DNA of 64,000 nt from Ornithodoros turicata (lineage: Eukaryota > Arthropoda > Arachnida > Ixodida > Argasidae), in contig NC_088201.1 in assembly GCF_037126465.1 (NCBI RefSeq), forward strand, positions 82,674,273-82,738,272, given 5' to 3'. Under the pieces are notes generated by a model, which did no database searches, had not been told where the DNA came from, and was given only the letters and a program-made list of their open reading frames with translations. The position numbers and the translations under genes are program-made. This document shows, piece after piece, positions 11,524-22,950 of the stretch (within the stretch, counting starts at the first letter, position 1; each line of letters opens with the position of its first letter).

Positions 11524-13330
11524 TCTGTTGTTTACACGTTGGCAGATGCGCCGTTTAGAGTGTCTCTCTGCTATTCAGTGTTAAGTGTGTTTATGTTTCT
11601 CGTTTTGATAGATTGTTTTTAAATTATTTATCCTTTGTGTTACTCTTGTTTACGTGTTGCATGGTGCATTGTTTTGGTTCTCTATTAGCTGTTGATCGTG
11701 TTTCTCATTATTTCGTTGCGTGTGTGCTATTCACATCATAAGAAATTGATTAATTGTGCCGTGTTGGAATATTCAACTTAGCTTCCCATATTCTTTAATA
11801 TGTGTATTGCGTTCCTTCTGCTTTCTTTTTTGGATGAATTTTTCTCTCAACTTAGCTTCCCATATTCTTTATTATGTGTATTGTGTTTCTTCCGTTTCAT
11901 GTTTTTGCCTGGGTTTTTCGCCTTCACGCAGAGTTACAACATAATTCCTGCCACTATTTGGCTTTACTATACTTGCAGGTAAACCATCCACCGCACAGCT
12001 GTTGTAGCGGGAAAAAATTATGAAAGAAGTCAGCCCAGGGGCGAAAATCGCGAAGGAAGTCGGCCCAGGTGTGATGGTATCATCGCCTGGCTGGGATGAC
12101 AGTGTGCTTGTCCCTACTTACATGTAAACCACTCACGCACCACCTGAAAAAATTGCGAACGAAGTCGGCCCAGGGTGAAAAATCACCAAAGAAGTCAGCC
12201 CGGTGTTGTCATGTGCATGCGCCTACTTGCATGTAGAGTGCCCACGCGCCACCTGAAAAAAAAACGAACGAAGTCGGCACAGGCTGAAAAATAGCCAAAG
12301 AAGTCGGCCCAGGTCGAAAAATGCACAACCATAAGTGTACGCTCACCTCTTCGGCCCGCTGGTAAGCACACGGACAGCCCCTCACCTGCGCGCCACCCAC
12401 CGTGCGGTGGAAAAAAATAAAAAATCGCTAGAGATGTCGGCCCAGGCGGAAAAAATCGCCAAAGAAGTCGGCCCAGGATGAAAAACGCACAACGATAAGG
12501 GCGCACCGAGCCCGTCGGCCCGCTGGTAAGCACTCGGACAGCCCCTCACCTGCGTGCCACCCACCGCGCGCTGGAAAAAAAATAATTAAAAAATCGCTAG
12601 AGAAGTCGGCCCAGCTATTATTCTTGAAGTTACATACATCTGTCAGAACATTGTAATTAAAACTCCACTATGGTGCTCACGTATGATAATGTGAGACTTT
12701 TTATAATAATTTTGATTGTAATCATATTGATTAAAAATATCTTCTTTGATTAAATGTGCTATACCATTTTAGTTCTGCCTAATTGAAAACGCGTGATTAC
12801 CACAAATAAAAATATTGTGTATGATGTGTGATACCCCTTCAATGCTATTGCATCATACCTGTAATAAGTATAATCTTTGTTACGTGTATTGTATTGTGTT
12901 TCTTCTGCTTCAGGTTTTTGGCTGGGTTTTTCTCCTTCACACAGAGTCAGAACATAATTCCTGACACTAATGACTTTAATAAATATATTTTCACTTGTAC
13001 TTTTGTGTATGGCTATCCTTTGCCACCCCCCCTCCATATCTATGCATGCATATAAATCGCCTACTGCACACCTGTTGCAGCGGAAAAAATACGAATGAAG
13101 TCGGCCCAGACGGAAAACTGACAAAAGAAGTTGGCCCAGGGTGAAAAATGTACGAGGGTAAACCCGCGAGCAGCCCACCCGGGCGCCGCCTGCCGCGCAC
13201 GAAAAAAAAAACGCGAAAAAAAGTCGGCCCAGACGCTGTGGGGGATCGAACCAGGCACCTAGGGTCGAGTCTCAACCAGACTCTATACTACTGCGTCACA
13301 ACACAGAATCTCTGATACCCTGTCCAACCT
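11524..13330. repeat. AT-rich block plus GGCCCAGG-rich array; tRNA-like head
   Basis: 11524-12000 is AT-rich and resembles 23380-23600. 12010-12620 and 13070-13240 are runs of degenerate units containing gaagtcggcccagg and a-rich spacers with GC-rich inserts. 12640-13060 matches 23230-24060. At 13245-13320, read on the minus strand, there is a tRNA-like head with the B-box-type GGTTCGATCCC immediately before GTCTGGGCCGAC, so at least part of the block is probably a composite SINE on the minus strand. Many short frames here come from the repeats and are not genes. Confidence 0.6.
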
Positions 13331-13893
13331 CTGTGTATGAAAAGAGGGGCGTTGTGCCCGGGCTCCCTCTGGCAGATTGAAAACTCCACGCCTATGTGTT
13401 TGCAGCCGCTGTCTACGTGTTGCAGTAACTCCAGTTAGGCTTAGTCGTCATCCCCACAGGTTTCACGTGAATGCTTGAGATCATTAAAATCAAGGGCTCT
13501 CGAAATACATGGCAAAAAAAAAATCTGAGTGCATCATTCACTCGAGGTGCCTGCCACCGACAACTGCACAACCATCGTCGTTGAGTTTAATGGACCATTT
13601 CCATATTCGCGTCGCCCCTAGCGGCGGAAAGCCAAAGTACCCGTGTTTTCCATTCAAAAATGGCGACGTTCGTGCCGTGTGGTGAAGGAGAACAAGCAGG
13701 CACGCGGGCAGACCGAAAGCGCATGCGCGATGTTCGAAAGTTGGGGGAGGAGAGTCTCCTCCTTTCCTGTTTTTCTCCGGGCATTCCACGTGCGTTTGTT
13801 GCGATTTTCCTCGTGCGTCGTTGGGAGTTCTGAAGAAAAGCTTCTTTTTTTACAGTTTTTATCGCGTGTGGCAATCTACGTTCGTTTCGTCGG

Positions 13894-16233
13894 ATGTCTG
13901 CAAGCTGCGGCGAGTTTAGGGATATTTTAAAGTCCAAAGGATGGTCGAAAGACTTGCGTGGTGTTGCTATATTTGATGCTGCAATGGTTTCGGAATACTT
14001 CGAAACGGCCCAGATTTTTGATAGACAGCTGGCACGGGGCTGGAACTTTAAAGAGGAAAAATACGTGAGGCAAGTCGAATACCTGAAAGGTGCAGAAGCT
14101 ACATGTTTCCTGAGAAGCAGCTGTGTTCCGTCAATGAAAAGCGGAATATACAGGCAGCTCGTGATGTTGGACACGGCCAACAAGGAGATTCTGCACGCAT
14201 ATTGTGAATGCACAGCAGGGTGAGTTGTGTAAACTAAGTCTGTCAGCATATCATTGTAAGCATTCACCTTTGCTACTGTTTTCAGTTGCACCATCCCTGG
14301 TGGAAAAAATCTGCAATCCCAGGTGGTTTATGAAACCATTTCCAGTTTAAGCCACTTACGTACAAAGTGGTTGAAAGTGGTATCAACTGGAAATGGCTTC
14401 ATAAACCACATGGGATCGCAGACCTTTTCCAACTGAGAAACATTGTCTAAACCACAGGTCCTGTCACAATGTGAATCGAAGTGCCATAAAAACTCAACAT
14501 GCAAATTAGAGTGATTGCCTCCCTCTTCAAACTAGGTTGATTTAGGCCAGAAAAATAGATGTATGAGGTAGGAAACACTTAAAACGAGACATGAACGTAG
14601 CCGGAAAACCTGTCCCAGGTGAAAAAATGTCTGCAATCCCAAGTGGTTTATGAACGGATATCTACTTGAAACCACTTACATTCAAAGTGATTTCAAGTGG
14701 CAACCCTTTCATAAACCACTTGAGATTGCACACATTTTTAACTGGGGTAGCTACATTAAAAAAGGAAAGGATAAAATGAATAATGGGACGCACCTAATAG
14801 AATATTAAGTCGTGTTATTTCATTCAGACATCTCGTCACAAATACTTGTCTTTAATATGTATGTTCAGCAACAACATGGCCACTAAGTAAGACTACTCAC
14901 TGTTAACCTTTTCTATTTAAAGCCTGAGTGAAACCTGTCAGCATGTTGCTGCACTTTTACATGCCATAGTGGACTTGTCAAAGTCATCCTGTACTGACAC
15001 TCCCTGCAAATGGGTGGTGCCATACCAAGGTAAGTTATAAGCTTTAGTACAGTCAACAGAGCTGTCCCACACAACCACTGCCAGTGAAGTTGCAGAAGCA
15101 ATGATGTTTCCGAAAGGATAGTAAAATGGGTCATTGACACGACTGTTCAATTTACAGGACGTCAGAGGGCTCCACCCAAACCCCTCAGTGAGATTCACTT
15201 CTGGAAGGTGCAGAACGGAAGAAATGTCCCTTCATCGCCCAAGAAACGAAAGACTACAGCAACGTACAATGGCCCACCAACAACTGAGGAAGTCGGGAAT
15301 TTTCGGACAGCACTGCAGGAGGCAGACCCAGACTTAGTATGGCTACGGTACACCAGTGACGACGAGGAGGGTCATAAACAAACAAGTGCTGAACCTGCTA
15401 GTACTTGCAAAGGCTTACGGGACTCAGACTTTCTCAAGCAGTGCAGTGACTACATGTCCTCATTAAAGCCCCTTAGTCCTGAGGCCAGAGAGGAGATAAG
15501 ACTGCGTACAATTGGCCAGGCCGAGAACAAGGAGTGGTTTAAGGCAAGAGCTGGGCGCCTCACAGCTTCCAGGTTCAAGGCAATAGTCCATTGCCGAAAA
15601 CCTGATGGTTACTTGCGAAGCACCTTGTATGGTGTGGAGGCAAGACACAAGAAAGGGAATGACCCAAGAATTTACGGCCATGTCATGGAGCGTATTGCTC
15701 TGTCACAGTATGTTGAACTGATGGCCCTGTATGACAGAGACATCAAAGTTGCGAGCACTGGCCTGCACGTCCATACAACGTACCCCTTCATCGCAGGGTC
15801 ACCTGATGGAATTGTGGTAGATGGGGATGAGACTGGAATTATTGAAATAAAGTGTCCTGCATCAAAACAGGGAATGACCGCAAAGGAAGCTTGCACAGAC
15901 AAGAAATTTTGCTGCACAATTGAAGGTGCTGAAGTGACTTTGAAGAAAACGCATGAGTACTACTACCAAGTACAGGGACTGCTTGCTGTAACAGGTGCAG
16001 TGTGGTGCGAATTTGTGGTGTTCACGAACAATGGTGATCCTGCGCGCAGTGTAGCTATTGAAAGGATTTATTTCAATGCTACGTTTTGGAACGAGTATGT
16101 GCTCCCAGGACTTCTGTACTTCTACAAGACTGCCGTGGTGCCAGAGATTCTCACTCGAAGGGTTCGCAGTGGAAGCCCACTCTACGACTGTAGCCCAGGC
16201 TACATACCCTATTTACAGTATAGGGCAGTATAG
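13894..16233 (+). CDS. SWIM zinc-finger / YqaJ nuclease of the transposon (3 exons, 502 aa)
   Basis: The gene joins 13894-14219, 14923-15029 and 15158-16233, with GT-AG introns and one open frame of 503 codons including the stop. The first two exons make a SWIM-type zinc site: C104-x-C106 from exon 1 and C114-x-H116 from exon 2, so the motif itself is split by an intron. Exon 3 holds a YqaJ-like PD-(D/E)XK nuclease core: E322 in a helix, S-P-D-G at 359-362, E374-x-K376 in IEIKCP, and Q415/Q417 in YYYQVQG. YqaJ relatives include phage-lambda-type exonucleases acting on DNA ends. In this transposon it presumably helps process ends or repair; the exact role is unknown. The start is the first in-frame ATG, 300 bp inside the left end. 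All catalytic residues are present. Confidence 0.87.
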
Positions 16234-16383
16234 GCATTGCGATCATGATTGCGCCGACCTATGCATATAATGCACGAATTATGCATTTCACCACTATGTA
16301 CAGTGTATTCTAAGAACAATTTTGTTTGTATGTTCTGTGTTAGCAACTTACGTTAGTATGTTTTAGTAGTTAGTATGTTTGTG

Positions 16384-16665
16384 TTAGCTCTGAAGCAACT
16401 GCAGCTATGAGCAGTGTACAGATGGAGAGAGGACAGCAGGAAGAAGAGAGGGACAGGGGGGTTAGTATGCATCCTGGGATGACTTCATGGGGGAACTATG
16501 CCGACATTAGTCTGGAAAGTCTTTGGTAAACCCACGGAAAACCTTAGACAGCACAACCAGTAGTAGGATTCGAACCCCCCCCCCCCCCCCAATCTCCCAG
16601 TCTTCAGCATCACCTTGGCTACCACCAACAAGCGGGACGCCTTAAATCGTTTGGTCATGCCGCTA
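16384..16665 (-). mobile_element. tRNA-headed SINE (second family) inside the transposon
   Basis: Read on the minus strand, there is a tRNA-like head with GGTTCGAATCC (after a C/G homopolymer run at 16572-16590), then a body that matches 61575-61822: tgtgctgtct-aggttttcc, aatgtcggca-agttcccc, tcctgctgtcctctctccatctgt and a catagc-gcagttgcttc end. It lies in the non-coding gap between the two convergent genes, so it has not broken either. Confidence 0.8.
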
Positions 16666-17259
16666 GTCACACGAATATTGCATATAGTATGAAATGTTCA
16701 TTTGTGTGGCACTAATTTCGTTAGTTGTGCAGACACTTTTTTTTGTAAGACACGGAGAGAAATTTGACCATCACACTGTAGTCCTCAAGTCACTGCAAAC
16801 AGAGACAAATACAGTGCAATGAAGGTGTGGCCCATGGTTTAATAAACATTTCACATCAGTGGTGCAAAACCATAGAAAATGTCTGACTTTGTAGTAAAAG
16901 CACGAAGAATAATCACAAGATCAAGGTTATTGCAGTTGAAAATCATAATGTATGTGCGCAAAATCTACAGGGTTGTCAAAGATAAAATGCTATACATGAG
17001 TGCAAATTCATACAAGTGCAAATTCAGCCATGGATATCGGAAATAGAGCATGCTATAATCCGCATCTTACATTCGCATAAAATGTGATAAGTGCACTATT
17101 TTTTTTTTTTTTACAGAAGATTGCCAGATTTCACTGTTTTTACTTCCCTGGTTTATAAAAAACGTAAAACCCGAACTCAGGAATGTTATAGAGGCGGTAA
17201 CAAAACTAAAGTACACCACCTGATGCATAACATAGTTCACAAATGCCCACACCGTATAA

Positions 17260-20200
17260 TCACAGTGTGTGCCTGAAGTTGCTGAGGTAACCACATGTTT
17301 CTACGACAGAGTCTGCCACATCAGCCATATTTACTTTGTATCCATTGTCCAATATATGAAACTCCTTAATACGGCGAATTACCCGCTCAATGTTCACCCT
17401 CGCACTTGCTATTTTTCTAGTATTTTCGATATTCTTTTTGGACATCTGGTACATGTTAGCACCCTTAAAAGGAGGAATGTGGACTGTAACACCTGCTGGA
17501 ATAATATCGTCTATTTTAAACCCATTATCGACCATGACTGCGTCACCCGGTACGAGCTGCTCCAATATTCCGCTCTCGGCCAACATCTGTCTATCACTTG
17601 CTGCTCCACCCCAAGATGCTGAAATATGGGTTACATAACAGTCTGGCGTGGCACACACCAAAACTTTGAGAGTGTTGCCATGTTTATAACTTGAAAATGT
17701 CTGTCTCTGTGCATCATGTGATGATGGCCTCTGCATGCGAATCTCAGTTGCGTCAATAACAACACGGGTGTTTGGAAAGTGTATGAAATGATGAGGCATT
17801 TGCCTTTGGATCTGCCGGAGGGTAGGAAATTTAGTTATGTCCTTGAGGACACTATGCAGAAAAACAATCCATTTTAAAAAAATACGGCTGCATGACGAAA
17901 TGGAAATTCCGAAATTCCTAGACATTTCTTTCACTGGCATTCCAGTGCGCAGTCGTACAAGAACCATAAAAAATGACTCTTCATGCGACATGGCCGAGAA
18001 ACGGCCCTTGCATGTTTTGTTCATCTGACTTTCAATATGTCGCATTAAACAGTCAAAGACTGCGCGGGAGGGCAGCCCAGTGTAATGCTGAAAATCATGT
18101 CCGCCTACAGTATCCAGCCGCAACAAACAACTCCTCAGTCTGACGCACTCAGATTTCCAGTATTCGATCTGCCTCCTGAGCTCCGCCTCTAGTTCTTTCG
18201 CTGCAGACGGCTTCTCCTTGGGGTTTGACAGTTGGTCATCAGTGCTATGAGTGGATACCCCTGCAAGAAGCAGGAAATTTAGCTGCACAGCATGTTTGTA
18301 CAAGGCGCAATACGTCGTCTTTTAATGCTTCGAAATGAGCACTCACAGAACGCAATACTCACTTAACCTGGATGTATCAAGTGCGAAGACCAGACAAGGA
18401 CGTGGCAGGAGGATACACGTACGGCAGTCACTACCAACATTTTATCTGGAAATGAAACCAGCTCACTAATACAAAAAATCCCCCCACAGTCCCCCAAGGT
18501 GCGCCTGCAGAACCGGTCCCAGCGAGGTTATCACCTGACGACATCCTTCAGTAGTTCCAACTCTTTTGTACGAGGAAGATCGAATGACATTTTTGTTGTT
18601 GTTCAAGAACAACTGGAATCGAACAAATGTTTGTCTATTTATCAGACAAGATCATATGCAGCTGCCAATTCGTAAAAGATTTCAGGCGGAATGCTTGCTT
18701 GAAACAGCCAATCCTGTGCTAACTGTAACTGTAAAGTTAAGTGTCAGTATAAATGTAACTAACTATGTTGCTTAGGTGACAAAAAGATGGCAACGTAAGT
18801 GCAATCTATGCTCAGTCAATGGACCAAAAATTAGGTTCACTGAACGGGGTCGTACTAAGTCAGATCATGACTCTGCTACAGTCCACACCCCTCCTTTTAA
18901 TGGCTGTAGCATGTCCCAGATCCCCAAAAAACATCATGGATCCTAGGTGACTCAGTGAGGTCACCAACGGTGAGCCTTTCACCACCACCACAACTATCTT
19001 GAACTGGCTCAAGTGCTAACTATTTCTGCTCTGAGGCTGAACCAAAACGCACCTAAAAAATAACGAGCAGCCTGCAACAGGATAAAATAACTGCTTCAGC
19101 GTTCGCTCAATACAGGCAGTGCTACAAAAATATCATCTGTTCCACAGGGGTGTCCTCCCCAAATGACACGATTGTCATCGAGTGGGAAGTATGGTCCCTT
19201 AGCGATCGATAAAACACCATACATGCAGACAAGCTCCGATATGGTCTTGTCCTGTCGCCTTCAGTATTTGACAGATGCTCAGGCTTTTTTACTAAGAAGA
19301 TTGTCCGTCAGTGACCTTGTCTATTCGGTTGGAGTGGAGTTTCCTAATCAGAAAGAGTACTGAGTGACCATGGTATTTGCACTGAATGTTAGTAGTGAGT
19401 GCCGTGTGATCATCTGCTGTGTCCTTGCCTTGTCTTCACACTTGATCCGTCCAAAATGTCATACCAACAAGCCGAAAAGTTTGAATTACACATATTATGG
19501 CTAGAGGTGCACAAAGTAAAGAACTTTGGCATTTAGTATGTATCACTTTACCTTGATCACATACATCCTCCTGCGACAACGTCAATGACGCAAAAATGGA
19601 ACGCTTGGAAAGCACCCCAGATGAGGTATGTGGAGTAGATGTGACCATATCTGGAATATGTGTATGCAGTGAACAAGAACATGTATTCATCAGAAACATT
19701 TATTAGAAGACATGAACGGTGGGGGAAAAATGGGAAATCGATATGTACGGCACACTTTACCTTGATCGCATACGTCTTCCTTCGACAATGCTGAAGACTC
19801 AAAAATGGAACGCTTGGAAAGCACCCCAGGTGAGGTATGTGGAGTGGATGTGACCATATCTGGAATATGTGTATGCAGTGAACAAGAACATGTATTCATC
19901 AGAAACATTTATTAGAAGACATGAACTGTGGGAAAAAAATGGGAAATCGATATGTACGGCACACTTTACCTCGATCGCATACGTCTTCCTTCGACAACGC
20001 TGAAGACTCAAAAATGGAACGCTTGGAAAGCACCCCAGGTGAGGTATGTGGAGTGGATGTGACCATATCTGGAATATGTGTATGCAGTGAACAAGAACAT
20101 GTATTCATCAGAAACATTTATTAGAAGACATGAACTGTGGGGAAAAAATGGGAAATCGATATGTACGGCACACTTTACCTCGATCGCATACGTCTTCCTT

Positions 20201-22269
20201 CGACAACGCTGAAGACTCAAAAATGGAACGCTTGGAAAGCACCCCAGGTGAGGTATGTGGAGTGGATGTGACCATATCTGGAATATGTGTATGCAGTGAA
20301 CAAGAACACGTATTCATCAGAAACATTTATTAGAAGACATGAACTGTGGGAAAAAAATGGGAAATCGATATGTACGGCACACTTTACCTCGATCGCATAC
20401 GTCTTCCTTCGACAACGCTGAAGACTCAAAAATAGAACGCTTGGAAAGCACCCCAGGTGAGGTATGTGGCGTGGATGTGACCATATCTGGAATATGTGTA
20501 TGCAGTGAACAAGAACATGTATTCATCAGAAACATTTATTAGAAGACATGAACTGTGGGAAAAAAATGGGAAATCGATATGTACGGCACACTTTACCTCG
20601 ATCGCATACGTCTTCCTTCGACAACGCTGAAGACTCAAAAATAGAACGCTTGGAAAGCACCCCAGGTGAGGTATGTGGCGTGGATGTGACCATATCTGGA
20701 ATATGTGTATGCAGTGAACAAGAACATGTATTCATCAGAAACATTTATTAGAAGACATGAACTGTGGGAAAAAAATGGGAAATCGATATGTACGGCACAC
20801 TTTACCTCGATCGCATGCGTCTTCCTTCGACAACGCTGAAGACTCAAAAATGGAACGCTTGGAAAGCACCCCAGGTGAGGTATGTGGAGTGGATGTGACC
20901 ATATCTGGAATATGTGTATGCAGTGAACAAGAACATGTATTCATCAGAAACATTTATTAGAAGACATGAACTGTGGGAAAAAAAATGGGAAATCGATATG
21001 TACGGCACACTTTACCTCGATCGCATACGTCTTCCTTCGACAACGCTGAAGACTCAAAAATGGAACGCTTCGAAAGCACCCCAGGTGAGGTATGTGGAGT
21101 AGATGTGACCATGCCTGGAATATGTGTATGCAGTGAACAAGAATAGGTTTGCAACAGAAATATTTAACAAGACTACATGAACTGTGCAAAAAAATTGGCA
21201 TTCAGTATGTACTTCACCTTGATCACATACGTCCCGTTGCGACAACGTAAATGATGAGAGTGTGTGACGCTCAGAAAGCAGCCCAAGCGGAGCACGTGGA
21301 GTAGACGTGACCATGGCTGGAATATATGTATGCAGTGAACAGAAATATGTTTGTAATATTTAATACAAGAAACGTACCATTTTGGCGTAGGTTTTCCTTT
21401 TGACGTGGTGTTTGCTGTGTTATTGTGAGTCTGTTATAAGGCGCCCCTGCAATAGTTTGCTACTTGTGCACAATGACATACCACGAGTATCTACCACCAT
21501 CAGCAAGGAAATCCAAATGCTGTGGGTAGTTGTTTCATGTCTACAAAGCTATCAGGTGATCAATACATACTTGCATAAGGATGGCGATAAAAGCCCTGCA
21601 CTTGGCCTCTGTTCTCTCTACTGTCTCTGACTTCTAGGTTTGTTACTGAAATGCAATGATATTCATGTGAAACACTAACTTTTTTTTTTGGGGGGGGGGG
21701 GGCTCTCACCATGGCGGAACGGCTGTCTTTCGCGCCCTTCCATGTGCTTTGCAGGAGCGTTTCTCGCCAGAGCTCCTCCCGTGCCTGTTTTTAGAAGCAC
21801 AAACGACAAAACATTAAACGGCCGTTGTGCAGAACTGAAAACAATGAAAACAAGTGTGGTTGACGACTGTAACTCAAAAATGTCTTCCGAAGGCCTCACC
21901 GTCATTTTCGGCACGATTATCCAAGTCGCAGGACGATGTTTGGGGAACTCCAAACACATTTGGCACGTAGTGAGGGTCGGACGGTACACCCGATGGTTCG
22001 CCTGAAGCATGTCGAAGCAGCTTTTAAAGTCAGCACATGGCTCGATCACCTTTACGCATATGCCTACCTTTCTGAAAGTGTTCTCCGCACACGCGAGTGG
22101 TTTTTGCCGGTTCCCAGACCGTGCCGTCCTTCTTCGTGCGCCCAATAGCGGCAATCCACAGATCGCGCTTCTTTCGTTGAAGCTTTTCGAGGGGGAAGCG
22201 AAAAAATCGTACACCAACACTTATTCCTTTCATGTTTCGGCACCGGATGACACAACACTTCTCAGGCAT
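17260..22269 (-). CDS. THAP-DDE transposase with a tandem exon array (up to 12 exons)
   Basis: Exon 1 (22269-22068) encodes the THAP core: C6 and C10, the RFP at 24-26, W38, and C61-x2-H64. Exon 2 (22001-21900) supplies the THAP tail with the P-x-Y-V-P-N-V-F type motif. The last exon (18260-17260) has a leucine-rich coiled coil, then a DDE_Tnp_4-type domain with D near 17754 (VIDATE), D near 17529 (MVDNGF) and E near 17388 (NIERVIRRIKEF). Between them lie nine 99-nt candidate exons. Every junction has AG/GT and phase 1, so all combine in frame; using all gives 731 residues, none gives 434. THAP should bind the transposon ends and the DDE domain cut and join DNA. Exon use is predicted, not shown, and further exons may exist. 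Confidence 0.82.
18304..19540. other. Intron or intergenic part of the transposon, nothing recognised
   Basis: This lies between the DDE exon and the tandem array, probably one long intron of the transposase gene. Short frames are present but none resembles a known family. No additional phase-1 exon was identified with confidence. Confidence 0.5.
19541..21370 (-). repeat. Nine-unit 209-bp tandem array, one candidate exon per unit
   Basis: Units repeat every 209 bp (one of 210, one about 202). Candidate exons, all 99 nt, are at 19552-19650, 19761-19859, 19970-20068, 20179-20277, 20388-20486, 20597-20695, 20806-20904, 21016-21114 and 21218-21316. On the minus strand each follows a tattccag acceptor and precedes a GTAAAG or GTGAAG donor. 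Each takes 2 nt, has 32 open codons starting M-V-T-S-T-P, and leaves 1 nt. Introns between units are about 110 nt. Inner units are nearly identical; the two outer units differ at many bases yet keep length, frame and splice sites. Other open frames of 62-87 codons in these units, on both strands, are by-products of the repeat. Confidence 0.9.
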
Positions 22270-22405
22270 CGTGTGTCACACGCCAGATATTTCATATGCC
22301 ATCAAGAACCACGCAAGCGCCGGCAATAAACAATACCGATGTTTTCCACGCAAAGATGACGGACGTAAGGCCGAGCATGCGCATTCGCGTTGTCGGAAAT
22401 GGTCC

Positions 22406-22950
22406 ATTGTGAACTTGACACGCTGAAACGTACCGATGACAGATATATGGGACCCGTCCTGTCTCTGTCCTTTGTTCCTTGTCGCTATATGCCAGCTGAA
22501 ACGTACCGATTCTGTAAAGCACAGCACTTATTTTGATGCAGTAGTGTTACTCTGGTAGGAGCACACGCCACCTGTAAATAAAAAAAAAAAATACTTCAGT
22601 AGTCGCATGGCCTCCACGTGTCCCACGAAGGAAGCTCATTTATGGCACCCTAATAGGATATGTATGTGGAAGGTGTGCGGTTGTCGTGTCGTGCGGCTCA
22701 TTGAGGGGAAAACTGCGGGCTCCCGGTTCCGTCACTCTCACATCGGGCGACTTATTGGTTTGCAACATGGTTATATGTATGAGCTGCTTAAGCTACTCAT
22801 GGTGCAGAAAAAAGGTTTCTCTTAACGCTAATCCCCACATTGCGTTATCCTCTCTAGCATTACAAACTCATTGCACTTGTGCTCCTACATTTGACCCGTC
22901 GGCTCCTACATTTGACATTTGCTGACGGCGCCCTGCTTTAGAAATGTTTG
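22406..22950. other. Flank right of the transposon, nothing recognised
   Basis: It includes a poly-A stretch near 22579-22591, which may mark the end of an old retroelement, and two weak plus-strand frames. No family was identified. Confidence 0.4.

Larger units (their letters stand above)
13592..22405. mobile_element. ISL2EU-type autonomous DNA transposon, about 8.8 kb
   Basis: The left end GGACCATTTCC (13592) and right end GGAAATGGTCC (to 22405) are inverted, each flanked by AT, consistent with a 2-bp AT duplication. Subterminal sequence is also shared: a tgttttccan-caaanatg phrase sits near 13642 and 22340. Inside are two convergent genes: a SWIM-YqaJ nuclease (+) and a THAP-DDE transposase (-). 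From family knowledge, a THAP/DDE transposase paired with a YqaJ-type nuclease is the mark of the ISL2EU superfamily. A SINE (16384-16665) lies between the genes. Both genes lack visible stops, so the copy may be young. A 318-bp relative with the same ends is at 45311-45628. Confidence 0.88.

Noticed and set aside
12195..12533. 112-codon minus-strand ORF rich in W, F, P and G
   Set aside because: It is a translation of the GGCCCAGG repeat units.
19436..21314. Runs of similar 62-87-codon open frames on both strands
   Set aside because: They are read-throughs of the 209-bp repeat that cross the predicted splice sites; only the 99-nt segment between AG and GT keeps a consistent frame with the neighbouring exons.
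19541..21370. CRISPR-like array
   Set aside because: Units are about 209 bp and nearly identical throughout, with no short repeat and variable spacer; the context is a eukaryotic transposon.
21675..22220. 181-codon minus-strand frame overlapping the THAP exons
   Set aside because: It is in a different frame from the THAP domain and runs through the predicted intron; exon 2 (21900-22001) in the THAP frame explains the region better.
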